The notes below the pieces were generated by a model that was given only the letters and a program-made list of their open reading frames with translations, was not told where the DNA came from and searched no databases. Below, piece by piece: positions 43,021-51,744 of a stretch of 64,000 nucleotides of DNA; position 1 is the first letter of the stretch, and each line of letters begins with the position of its first letter. The stretch spans positions 62,001 to 126,000 of the forward strand of contig NZ_KE136479.1 of assembly GCF_000407165.1 (NCBI RefSeq), given 5' to 3'. The position numbers were made by a program, and so were the translations under genes. This stretch comes from Enterococcus haemoperoxidus ATCC BAA-382 (lineage in GTDB: Bacteria > Bacillota > Bacilli > Lactobacillales > Enterococcaceae).

Positions 43021-44364
43021 GTGAAAGTGGTAATTATCGGAGCCTCACATGGTGGGCTTCATGCAGCATTAACATTGAAGAAATTAAATCCTCAAACTGA
43101 GGTTATTCTAATTGAAAAAAGAAATGAGGTTAGTTTTGTTTCAAGTGGAATCATATTGAGAATGAATCAATTAGTCGATGAATTAGATAAAGTGAGATAT
43201 CTTACATCAGAAGAATTGGATAAAAAAGGCATAGACGTTTTACTTAATGCAACAGTTACTACGATCCATCCTGATAAAAAGACAATTATTTATGAAGATA
43301 TCCATAAAAACACAAGGGAAGTCAGTTACGAGAAATTAATTCTTGCAACGGGGTCAAATCAATTTTCAACAAATCTGACATTGCCAAGTAAAGACAAAGT
43401 AACGGTTTTTAAAAGCTACCCCAGTTCAGTGGAAGTCCTGAAAAAATTAGAAAAAGCAAAATCGATTTCAATTGTCGGAGGCGGCTATATTGGAGTAGAG
43501 TTATGTGATGCATTGAAAGGAAAAGGAAAAGAAATTCACTTGATCGAAAGCGCAGACTCAGTCCTTTTTCGATATTTAGGTAAGGAACTATCTGAACTAA
43601 TTGAACAAAAAATAAGAGATTCGGGGGTCAAACTTCATTTAAATGAAAGTGTTATTGGTTTTTCTAACATAGATGAAGAGACGTTTATCACAAAAACAAC
43701 GAATGAGGAAATCAGAAATGATTATGTGATTGTGGCAGTAAATGCTCGTCCAGATACTACTTTAGTGAAAGAATTTTTAGATTTAAATGCGAATGGAACA
43801 GTTCGGGTCAATGAGCATATGCAAACAAGCGATCCTGATATTTTTGCATTAGGTGACGTTATTTCTTATCCAGTTCGTAATAGTTACCGTAAATCATTTA
43901 TTCCATTAGTGAATAATGTTGTACGAAGTGCAACCGTTGCGGCTATGAATGTATTGGGCCATCCGATGAAATACAATATGACGCAAAAGACAACTGCGAC
44001 AAAAATTTTTAACAGCTACGTTGCTAGCACAGGACTTACAGAAGTCGAGGCTAAATTCGAAGGCATTGAAGTTGAAAGTACCTTTTTAACATTACCATGT
44101 CAATTACCTTTTCTTGAATTACAAGAAGAAGTACATATCAAAATGGTTTTCGAAAAAGGATCGCACAAATTAATCGGCGGTCAGTTGATGTCTGAAAAAG
44201 ATATTACCCAATCAATCAACACATTGTCACTAGCAATTGATAAAGAAACAACACTGGAAGAATTAGTTACAATGGATTTCTACTTTAATCCAGGAATCAA
44301 CCAGCCAATGGGGATCATAAGTCGAGCAGCGTATGAATTTTTAATTGAAAAGTATAAAGTTTAA
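43021..44364 (+). CDS. FAD-dependent NADH oxidase/peroxidase-like protein with Ser at the redox-Cys position
   Basis: A 447-residue flavoprotein of the NADH oxidase/NADH peroxidase/CoA-disulfide reductase family. The FAD motif is VVIIGASHGGLHAAL with His10 conserved, the NAD motif is SIVGGGYIGVELCDAL, and a later FAD segment is ALGDVISYP. Counting from the GTG start at 43021 (AAAGGAG at 43004-43010), position 42 is Ser in VSFVSSGI, where the family has the sulfenate/disulfide Cys42. It should therefore not act as a standard water-forming oxidase or peroxidase. Confidence 0.88.
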   Translation: MKVVIIGASHGGLHAALTLKKLNPQTEVILIEKRNEVSFVSSGIILRMNQLVDELDKVRYLTSEELDKKGIDVLLNATVTTIHPDKKTIIYEDIHKNTREVSYEKLILATGSNQFSTNLTLPSKDKVTVFKSYPSSVEVLKKLEKAKSISIVGGGYIGVELCDALKGKGKEIHLIESADSVLFRYLGKELSELIEQKIRDSGVKLHLNESVIGFSNIDEETFITKTTNEEIRNDYVIVAVNARPDTTLVKEFLDLNANGTVRVNEHMQTSDPDIFALGDVISYPVRNSYRKSFIPLVNNVVRSATVAAMNVLGHPMKYNMTQKTTATKIFNSYVASTGLTEVEAKFEGIEVESTFLTLPCQLPFLELQEEVHIKMVFEKGSHKLIGGQLMSEKDITQSINTLSLAIDKETTLEELVTMDFYFNPGINQPMGIISRAAYEFLIEKYKV

Positions 44365-44538
44365 AAGATCGACGAGCAATTAATGATTTTTGGATCAGTT
44401 TTCAAAACAAGGAGATAAAGCTGGTGTTTGTTTATTTTGTTTTTTCACATAATTCTATTTTAGGATGATAAAAGCAAATCACTTCTACTTATTGTTATTT
44501 AAGTTTATAATAGAATAAAATTCTAGGAGGCATAAGCG

Positions 44539-44766
44539 ATGAAAGCAGACGAAAAGAAATTTTATGACTTCATAATGGATCGAACAACAGCGGAGCATCA
44601 AGAAGACATGAAACATTTACTAGCAGAATTGATGGAAAGAAAATCAACGGATAAGCTAGATAAGATGTATCTTATGAGTGTGGTTCCTAGAGCACTTTCC
44701 TACTTAGATCCTGATTCAGTGAACGAAGTTAAAAAAGTAGTATCAGAGTTTTCAGCAAAACTATAA
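44539..44766 (+). CDS. Small helical protein, unknown
   Basis: A 75-residue charged, helix-rich protein (KADEKKFYDFIMDRTTAEHQEDMKHLL-type sequence; cores DEKKFYDFIMDR and LDKMYLMSVVPRAL). AGGAGG precedes the ATG and a terminator follows, so it is probably real. I do not recognise a family. Confidence 0.7.
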   Translation: MKADEKKFYDFIMDRTTAEHQEDMKHLLAELMERKSTDKLDKMYLMSVVPRALSYLDPDSVNEVKKVVSEFSAKL

Positions 44767-44777
44767 ACAGTTAAGGT

Positions 44778-44817
44778 AAAGACAAGCTGATTCAGTCGGA
44801 TGAGTTTGTCTTTTTTT
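44778..44817 (+). terminator. Terminator after the small helical gene
   Basis: AAAGACAA.GCT and AGT.TTGTCTTT pair and are followed by a T run. Confidence 0.75.
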
Positions 44818-44856
44818 AGGTGTCAGAAAGGCTCCGCTAAATACATAGAAGAAATC

Positions 44857-44886
44857 TCTACGACAATTTGAGAGACCTGTCGTAGA
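44857..44886. promoter_or_regulatory. Inverted repeat before the YhgE/Pip gene
   Basis: TCTACGACA-N12-TGTCGTAGA is a perfect 9-bp inverted repeat about 90 bases upstream of the gene. There is no T run, so an operator is more likely than a terminator. Confidence 0.4.
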
Positions 44887-44973
44887 AATGGACAAAAAAA
44901 TGATTTTTCATTTGTTATTGATAAAAAGATTATGCTAAAGTAAATCAGTCATTAAAAAGAGTGGGTGAACAGG

Positions 44974-47640
44974 ATGAAACACATAAAAAATACATTGAAG
45001 TTATTTAAATTAGATTGGCAACGCATTTTTAAAAACCCAATTGCTACATTTTTGATTATTGCACTGATGATTATTCCATCACTTTATGCATGGTTCAATA
45101 TTAAAGCCTTATGGGATCCTTATGCAAACACAGGAGAATTACCGATTGCAGTCTACAGCGACGACAAAGCAGCAACCTTCAAAGACAAAGAGGTCAATAT
45201 TGGTGATGAAGTTCTTAAAAATCTTCATAAGAATAAGCAATTAGGTTGGAAATTCGTAGACTCGAAACAGGAATTAGATAAAGGGGTAAGATCTGGTAAG
45301 TATTATGCGGGTATTTATTTACCAAAAGATTTCTCTAAAGATTTGTTGAGTTTCACGACGGGGGAAATTACTAAGCCTAAAATAGATTATTCAATCAATG
45401 AGAAAATCAATGCGATTGCTCCTAAAATTGCAGAAAAAGGTGCGTCTTCTTTACAAGCACAAATTACAGATGAATTCACTAAAACAGCCAGCGGCACATT
45501 AGTTAGTGTGTTTAACGATATTGGTTACAATTTAGATTCTAATCTAGTTAGTATCACTAAAGTGAAGAACATGATTCTTTCAACAGATGAGAATATCGAT
45601 CAAATCGATAAGTATACACAAGAAGTTGTAGATTTACATGGTAAAATGCCAGAGCTGAAAACAAAACTAGCTAAAGCAAATGAATTTGTGGAATACTTAC
45701 CTCAAGTCGATGCATTAGGTGCAAAACTAGTCGACTTAAATAGTAAGATGCCGACGATCAAAGAACAAGCCAAAGTTATTTTAACCTTACAGCAAAAAAT
45801 TCCGGAAATTCAAAATGCCGGTAAACAGTTAGCGATGATCGATGAGGACTTCGCTTCAGTTGAACAAACAATGACTGAAGGAATCAATGAAGCAAAACAA
45901 GGACTAACAATTATTCAAGGGGTACAAACAGCTTTACCAGATATTCAAAAGCTGGGTGATCAAGCAGATAGTTTAGCGACAGCAACTTCTGAAGGGGCGG
46001 CTAAACTACAAGAAGCGCTACCAGGCATCGCCAGTAGCATGAAAGTAACTTTACAAGCAATTGGAACCATTAGCTCAAGCGTTGCCTCTGTGGTAGAACA
46101 ACTGCGTGACAATCGTTTGACACCAGAAGAACGTGAAGTATTGAAACAACAGTTATCAAATAGTTTAGGGCAACAACAAGCGGTCATTCAACAATTGATC
46201 CAAACCTTGACTCAGATACAAGAATCGGCTGGAAATCAAGATTTACAGCCTACTATTGATAAGCTAAATACAGTTAGTAATTTGATTTCGACTTTAAAAG
46301 CTAAAGTGGATAGTTTAGACGTCAATGCAATCACGGATGCTGATTTGGAAGCTATTCAAAATGGTGCAAATGAAATTGCTGCAACAGCTTCAAGTATTGA
46401 TGTTGATGCAGTTTCAACGATGGTCAATGATATTTTAACTAAATTAATCGCAACGATCGGCACGGCTCAAGGTTTACTAGATAAAGCAAAACAAATCGAT
46501 TTTGCTACATTACTAAATTCAACAGAGGGCACAGTCGCTAATGCGATCGGTATCTTAGAGAAATACCAAGCTGAATTACCTGCAATCAAACAAGAAGTCC
46601 ACGATGCCAATGTTCTATTGAACGGTCATATGGATACGATCGTAAATGGTATCAATAAAGGGGCAGACCTTTACAATAACGAATTACCAGTTATAGAAGA
46701 AAAATTAGGTTTAGCAGCTGGATTTATTCAAAATGATTATCCAGGAATCAAAGAAAACATCACAAGTACTTTAAAAACAGTCAATGAAAAAATGCCTGAT
46801 CTTGAAGCCGCTTTGGATAAAGCCAATGACCTTGTTCAAAATGACTGGCCAAACATCAAAACAGGTCTTCATAAAGCCGCTGAAGCAATCCGTAAAGGGG
46901 AAAAGGATGTTGACCTTGGTCAAGTGATAAAGTTGCTTAAACTGGATGCTAATGCTGAAAGTGACTTTTTTGCTAAACCAGTTGAAGTTTCTGAAAATAA
47001 AATTTATCCTATCGCCAATAACGGATCAGCAAGCACACCATTTTATACAGCTCTTTGTTTATGGGTGGGGGCCGTTTTATTTTCAAGTGTTGCAACAACC
47101 GACTTTCATTTAGACGAAAAAGACCGCGGAAAATATTCTAAACGAGAACAATTTTCTGCAAGGATGTTAACATTCTTAGTCATGGGACTAGCTCAAGCTT
47201 TGATTGTGACATTAGGAAATTACTTCTTATTGGGCGTAGATGTAAGGCAACCATTTTACAGTGTCTTGTTTGCGCTATTGATCGCCTTTGCCTTTATGAT
47301 GATGGTTTATGTACTTGTAGCCTTGTTCGGCAATGTCGGAAAAGGAGCTGCAATCATTATTCTAGTACTTTCTATTTCCGGAGGTGGAGGAAATTATCCA
47401 ATTCAAGTCTCTGGTAAATTCTTCCAATTTATCAATCCATTTTTACCATTTACGCATGCGGTGAACTTATTGCGTGAATCTGCTGGAGGAATATACTGGC
47501 CTAATGCTTGGAAGGCGATCATTATCTTAAGTTGTATTTCAATTGTATTTTGTGTATTAGGGATTTTCTTCTACCCTTATATCGAAGAAAAAACGAAAAA
47601 ATTGGCGAAGGTTTCACACGAAAGTCATATTTTCCATTAA
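44974..47640 (+). CDS. YhgE/Pip-family membrane protein
   Basis: An 888-residue protein: one N-terminal span (about 22-42), a large helical, coiled-coil-like extracytoplasmic region (about 45-690), and about five to six C-terminal spans beginning near [20 protein letters not shown]. The N-terminal [21 protein letters not shown] matches YhgE/Pip phage-infection-protein-type members, also related to ESX/type VII-like export partners and ABC-2 permeases. GTG at 44965 is an alternative start. Its role in enterococci is not established. Confidence 0.85.
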   Translation: MKHIKNTLKLFKLDWQRIFKNPIATFLIIALMIIPSLYAWFNIKALWDPYANTGELPIAVYSDDKAATFKDKEVNIGDEVLKNLHKNKQLGWKFVDSKQELDKGVRSGKYYAGIYLPKDFSKDLLSFTTGEITKPKIDYSINEKINAIAPKIAEKGASSLQAQITDEFTKTASGTLVSVFNDIGYNLDSNLVSITKVKNMILSTDENIDQIDKYTQEVVDLHGKMPELKTKLAKANEFVEYLPQVDALGAKLVDLNSKMPTIKEQAKVILTLQQKIPEIQNAGKQLAMIDEDFASVEQTMTEGINEAKQGLTIIQGVQTALPDIQKLGDQADSLATATSEGAAKLQEALPGIASSMKVTLQAIGTISSSVASVVEQLRDNRLTPEEREVLKQQLSNSLGQQQAVIQQLIQTLTQIQESAGNQDLQPTIDKLNTVSNLISTLKAKVDSLDVNAITDADLEAIQNGANEIAATASSIDVDAVSTMVNDILTKLIATIGTAQGLLDKAKQIDFATLLNSTEGTVANAIGILEKYQAELPAIKQEVHDANVLLNGHMDTIVNGINKGADLYNNELPVIEEKLGLAAGFIQNDYPGIKENITSTLKTVNEKMPDLEAALDKANDLVQNDWPNIKTGLHKAAEAIRKGEKDVDLGQVIKLLKLDANAESDFFAKPVEVSENKIYPIANNGSASTPFYTALCLWVGAVLFSSVATTDFHLDEKDRGKYSKREQFSARMLTFLVMGLAQALIVTLGNYFLLGVDVRQPFYSVLFALLIAFAFMMMVYVLVALFGNVGKGAAIIILVLSISGGGGNYPIQVSGKFFQFINPFLPFTHAVNLLRESAGGIYWPNAWKAIIILSCISIVFCVLGIFFYPYIEEKTKKLAKVSHESHIFH

Positions 47641-47658
47641 AATTCAGTAGTGATCTAT

Positions 47659-47709
47659 AGCAAAAGATTGAGGCGACGTTCTAATAAGTCAGCTTCAATC
47701 TTTTGCTAT
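47659..47709. terminator. Hairpin after the YhgE/Pip gene
   Basis: AGCAAAAGATTGA.GC pairs with GC.TCAATCTTTTGCT around a long loop. There is little T tract, so terminator activity is uncertain. Confidence 0.5.
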
Positions 47710-47903
47710 TTAGTGACGATCAAAACATGATATAAGTCATTATTTTCTTTCAAGGCATCCCTAATAAAAAAACAAAGAAGTCCAATCAATCAACTTGGGT
47801 CTTTCTAAACAATAAAAAGTCACTAATAAAAGCTCCTTTTCACTATACAAATTTCTGAAATCATTTTATAGTCTTAAGATATGCTAAAAACGAGGTAGGG
47901 AAT

Positions 47904-49070
47904 ATGATGATAAATTTTTTAATTGATCGCTTTGAAAAAAAACAACAAAAAAGTGCTGATCTTAGAACGGCATTTGGAATTTTTGCCGGGATCATCGGCT
48001 TATTATCCAACTTGCTGCTTTTTGTCAGTAAATTATTGATTGGGTTAGTTTCAGGAAGTGTGTCGATCATGGCCGATGCGATGAACAACCTGTCAGATAC
48101 AGTGTCTTCGGTTTTGACACTCGTTGGTTTTTATATTTCTGGGAAACCAGCAGACGAAGAACACCCGTATGGACATGAACGTTTTGAATATATCAGTGGT
48201 ATGTTAGTGTCATTGTTGATCACGTTTGTAGGATTTCAATTTTTTATGACATCTATCGAACGAATCAAAGACCCGCAAAGTATCAAGGTAACACCTGTGA
48301 TTTTGATCGTGTTGTTATTGTCTATTTTGATCAAAGTTTGGCAAAGTGTTTTTTACAAACGAGTTGCTAAGAGAATTGATTCGAATACCCTGATCGCAAC
48401 TGCTAAAGATAGCTTAAATGATGTATTCACAACAATTGCTGTTTTAGTTTCAGCTTCGGTTGAAGGACTTACTGGATTGAGAATCGATGGAATCGTGGGA
48501 CTAGTAATTGCTTGTTATATTATTTTTAGTGGGTTGCAGTTGATTCGAGAGTTTGTAAATGAATTGATGGGGCTACGGCCTAATCAAGAGGCTATCGATA
48601 AAATGAAACTTTATTTATCTTCCGTTCCGGAAATCATAGGGTATCATGATTTGCTGATTCATCAATACGGACCGAATAAAACCTTTGCTTCGGTGCATAT
48701 TGAAATCGATGATCGCTGGGATTTGACACAGGCCCATGAAACAATTGATGAGATTGAAAAGAAATTTAAAGAGCAGTTAGATGTGGATCTTGTTTGCCAT
48801 ATCGATCCGGTAAACTTACACGATCAAACACAACAGTTCATTCACCAAGAACTAAAGAAAATCATTAAAGGGATCAATGGCGAATTAAAAGGACATGATA
48901 TTCGTTTAGTTGATCATGGTGGGAAACAACGTATTTTATTTGATTTAGTTGTTCCAAATCATTTTAAGGCAACAGATCAAGAACTAAGGATTCGTCTACA
49001 AGAACAAGTGTATAGAAACATTGGTGATTATATCGTAGAAGTGACCTTTGATCACAATTATTTACTTTAA
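47904..49070 (+). CDS. Cation diffusion facilitator exporter
   Basis: A 388-residue CDF protein with six spans (about 25-215) and a C-terminal cytoplasmic domain. Metal-site residues lie in SIMADAMNNLSDTVSS and EEHPYGHERFEYISG. Length and C-terminal extension resemble the manganese-exporting MneP/MneS types, but metal specificity (Mn, Zn, Fe) cannot be read with certainty. It stands alone, with AGGTAGGG upstream. Confidence 0.88.
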   Translation: MMINFLIDRFEKKQQKSADLRTAFGIFAGIIGLLSNLLLFVSKLLIGLVSGSVSIMADAMNNLSDTVSSVLTLVGFYISGKPADEEHPYGHERFEYISGMLVSLLITFVGFQFFMTSIERIKDPQSIKVTPVILIVLLLSILIKVWQSVFYKRVAKRIDSNTLIATAKDSLNDVFTTIAVLVSASVEGLTGLRIDGIVGLVIACYIIFSGLQLIREFVNELMGLRPNQEAIDKMKLYLSSVPEIIGYHDLLIHQYGPNKTFASVHIEIDDRWDLTQAHETIDEIEKKFKEQLDVDLVCHIDPVNLHDQTQQFIHQELKKIIKGINGELKGHDIRLVDHGGKQRILFDLVVPNHFKATDQELRIRLQEQVYRNIGDYIVEVTFDHNYLL

Positions 49071-49215
49071 ATATATAATAAAAGATAAAAAATATAATAA
49101 TATATTAATTTTTCTCAAAAAAATATCTAAAACCAGTAGTTTTTACTAAAAAAATGAAAAAATATGGACTTCTAACATGGTAACATAGTGATGGGATTGT
49201 TAGGAGGAATTATAA

Positions 49216-49554
49216 ATGGATACAAATTTAGTAATGGTGCTGTATTTTTTAGTGGTCGTAATCGTTGTTTTGACCTTGGTCATTGTTAGAGAAAAACATT
49301 TTTTAGAGAATTTATTGGGTAAAAAGGATATACAACAAGAGGAAATCATGGATTTAAAGTTAGAAAAAATCCGTTTGAAACATATAATAAAAATGCAGGA
49401 TGAAACAATTTCTCATATGTTGACAGCAAATGCTCAGTATTCTAAATCAATAGAATTTGAGTATCCTAAAAGGAATACTTTAGAAGAACCTGCAGTACAA
49501 GAATGGCACTTAGATGAATATGAAAGTATGAATAGAGACTATTATCAATTATAA
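49216..49554 (+). CDS. Single-span membrane protein, unknown
   Basis: A 112-residue protein with one N-terminal span (about 5-25, LVMVLYFLVVVIVVLTLVIV) and a charged, partly coiled-coil tail ending in Tyr/Glu/Asp-rich sequence. TTAGGAGG precedes the ATG. No family recognised. Confidence 0.7.
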   Translation: MDTNLVMVLYFLVVVIVVLTLVIVREKHFLENLLGKKDIQQEEIMDLKLEKIRLKHIIKMQDETISHMLTANAQYSKSIEFEYPKRNTLEEPAVQEWHLDEYESMNRDYYQL

Positions 49555-49562
49555 AAATAAAT

Positions 49563-49671
49563 AACGAGCACGAAACAAAAGCGTTTAGCTCCGAGTAATA
49601 AGAAGAAATTCACGAAAATTATTTTTCAAATTTATGTGAATTTCAGCTTGTTTCTCGGAGCTGCTTTTTTC
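49563..49671 (+). repeat. Intergenic terminator-linked repeat module, copy 3 (partial)
   Basis: ACGAGCACGAAACAAAAGCGTTTA matches the start of copy 1 in part (first 20 bases: ACGAGCACGAAACAAAAGCG), and CTGCTTTTTTCT matches its middle. The inside is replaced by a different long stem. Confidence 0.45.
49587..49671 (+). terminator. Long-stem terminator
   Basis: Outer arms AGCTCCGAG and CTCGGAGCT, inner arms GAAATTCAC and GTGAATTTC, then GCTTTTTT. Confidence 0.8.
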
Positions 49672-49791
49672 TATCCGGTTATTCAGCCTTGTTGCTTTTG
49701 GATTTTCGAAAGTACGAGTCAATTGTGTTTACTCTTTTCCTTGTAAGTAAATATACAAAACCCTATACTAAAATTAAAAGGAGGATGTTGA

Positions 49792-51453
49792 ATGGAGGCT
49801 CAATTGATTGTAATAGGATTTATCGGACTGATTATGTTGATTATTATTATAATGGAAATACATAATCGTTTGAAATTAAAGACAATGGTAAAAAGGAAAT
49901 GGGGAACATTTCCCAGCGGGCGTTTTTTTGATAAAGAAGAGAGCTTAAAACTTGCGTGGCAAAAAGCTAAAAAGTATAGGACTTACGATAGTGAGGTCGA
50001 TGATATTACTTGGTATGATTTAGACGGATTTGCTTTGTTTGAACGAATCAATGGAACGTATTCGAGTATTGGTTCCCAAGCGCTGTATCAACGCTTAAGG
50101 AATTTCAACTTTTCTGAAAAAAGTCACGATCGTTTGGAAATGCTGATCAACTACTATCAACAAAATCCTGATATTCGTGAAGCAGTTCAATTTCAATTTG
50201 CCTGTTTAGGTAAACAAGATAATAATCATGTAGAAAGTTATCTAAGTGAAACAAGAAGCCAAGAGTTACCAAATACAGCATTATACTTAGTGTGCGGATT
50301 ATTGCCGATTGCAGCTTTAGTATTGCTACTAGTATTTCCAACAACACTATCCATTGTATTGCTTTTAGGGTCAGTTTTATTTAATGTGATCTATTATCAG
50401 ATAAAAAAAGAAACCTTACAACGTGAGTTGATTTGTATGGGCTACCTAGTTCAAACGGTTGTTTGTGCAAAGAAATTGGTGAAAATAAAAACTCCTTTTC
50501 AAGAAGAGTTAATGAAAAATCTACAACCACTTAGCTCAATGACTAAATTTGGTATTTCTTTCAGAATGAAGTCTAATAGTGAAGCTGAGATGATGTTTGA
50601 CTACTTAGCAATGATTTTCATGTTGCCATTTATTTCGTATAATTTTGTTTTGAAAAAGTTATCAAATTATGAGATTCAGGCAAAAGAAATGTGGCGTCTA
50701 CTTGGAGAATTAGAAGTTGCAGCGGCTGTTTTAAACTTTCGAACAGTAATGCCTGATACAAGCCAACCCATCTTTTCCGATGAAATCGTGGTAACTGGAA
50801 CAGAAGTTTACCACCCCTTATTAGCGACACCTATGCCGAATGATGTGGATTGGAGGAAAAACACTCTTGTAACAGGTTCAAATGCTTCAGGCAAGTCAAC
50901 TTACGTCAAAAGTGTCGCAATCAGTTGTATCCTTTCTGCAACGATTCACACGGCTTTAGCCACTGAGTTTCAATTACCATTTGGACATATCTTGACCTCA
51001 ATGGCTGTTGAAGATAATATTTTTGAAGGAGACAGTTATTTTGTGGCAGAAACTAAGTCTGTTAAACGAGTGCTGGACTTTGCCGAAACGAGAGTTCCTT
51101 GTCTGTGTTTCATTGATGAAATATTAAAAGGAACAAATACGATTGAACGAATAGCCGCTTCATCTAGTATGATTCATTGGTTAAATCATTACCCATCGCT
51201 CGCTTTTGTAGCAACTCATGATATCGAGCTAACAGAAATTTTGAAAGAATCGTGCGAAAATGTTCATTTTGAAGAACAAGTAACGAAAGAACAGGGCGTG
51301 ACTTTTGATTACCGCTTGAAACAAGGGCCTTCAACAACGAGAAATGCTATTCAACTTTTGCATGTACTGAATTATCCAGAAAGCGTCGTTGAACAGGCGA
51401 AAAGAGAAGCTGATTATTTTGATAACTATCGCACTTGGCAAACGTTAGAATAA
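49792..51453 (+). CDS. Membrane-bound MutS-related ATPase
   Basis: A 553-residue protein with spans at about 4-22 and 165-200 and a C-terminal MutS-type ABC ATPase: Walker A TGSNASGKSTYVKS (about 361-374), GDSYFVAETK, Walker B CLCFIDEILKGTN (about 437-449), and AFVATHDIEL. It lacks the MutS mismatch-recognition and connector domains, so it is not canonical MutS or MutS2. Related membrane MutS-like proteins occur in Firmicutes, with unknown role. GGAGG supports the ATG. Confidence 0.85.
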   Translation: MEAQLIVIGFIGLIMLIIIIMEIHNRLKLKTMVKRKWGTFPSGRFFDKEESLKLAWQKAKKYRTYDSEVDDITWYDLDGFALFERINGTYSSIGSQALYQRLRNFNFSEKSHDRLEMLINYYQQNPDIREAVQFQFACLGKQDNNHVESYLSETRSQELPNTALYLVCGLLPIAALVLLLVFPTTLSIVLLLGSVLFNVIYYQIKKETLQRELICMGYLVQTVVCAKKLVKIKTPFQEELMKNLQPLSSMTKFGISFRMKSNSEAEMMFDYLAMIFMLPFISYNFVLKKLSNYEIQAKEMWRLLGELEVAAAVLNFRTVMPDTSQPIFSDEIVVTGTEVYHPLLATPMPNDVDWRKNTLVTGSNASGKSTYVKSVAISCILSATIHTALATEFQLPFGHILTSMAVEDNIFEGDSYFVAETKSVKRVLDFAETRVPCLCFIDEILKGTNTIERIAASSSMIHWLNHYPSLAFVATHDIELTEILKESCENVHFEEQVTKEQGVTFDYRLKQGPSTTRNAIQLLHVLNYPESVVEQAKREADYFDNYRTWQTLE

Positions 51454-51456
51454 TCT

Positions 51457-51498
51457 TGAAGACATGGACAGCTATTAAGGCTGGTCGTGTCTTTTTTG
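51457..51498 (+). terminator. Terminator after the MutS-like gene
   Basis: AGACAT.GACAGC pairs imperfectly with GCTGGTC.TGTCT, followed by TTTTTT. Confidence 0.65.
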
Positions 51499-51637
51499 CA
51501 CGATCAAAAATAGGATAATCGAAATGTTTTTTTTGAAAAGAGAATCTTGATAAAATGAAGAAAATAAAAGGTTTGAGAGTTTCTTTAATAGATAAAGAGG
51601 AAGGAATGAATATTTCAAGAGTTTAGCAGATAAATAA

Positions 51638-51666
51638 TTGACAATTGTAATTTATGAGAGTAGCAT
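51638..51666 (+). promoter_or_regulatory. kimA promoter
   Basis: Perfect TTGACA at 51638-51643, 17 bases, TAGCAT at 51661-51666, about 80 bases ahead of the start codon. I see no c-di-AMP (ydaO-type) riboswitch core in the leader. Confidence 0.5.
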
Positions 51667-51744
51667 ATGTCATTGTTTGTGGAAAAAATATAGTTTTTTT
51701 CTGAAAATAGGATAGAAAAAATCAGAGAAGGAGAGAGTAAAAAA

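Noticed and set aside
51454-51744. c-di-AMP riboswitch before kimA
   Set aside because: B. subtilis kimA has one, but no conserved riboswitch core is visible in this short AT-rich leader.
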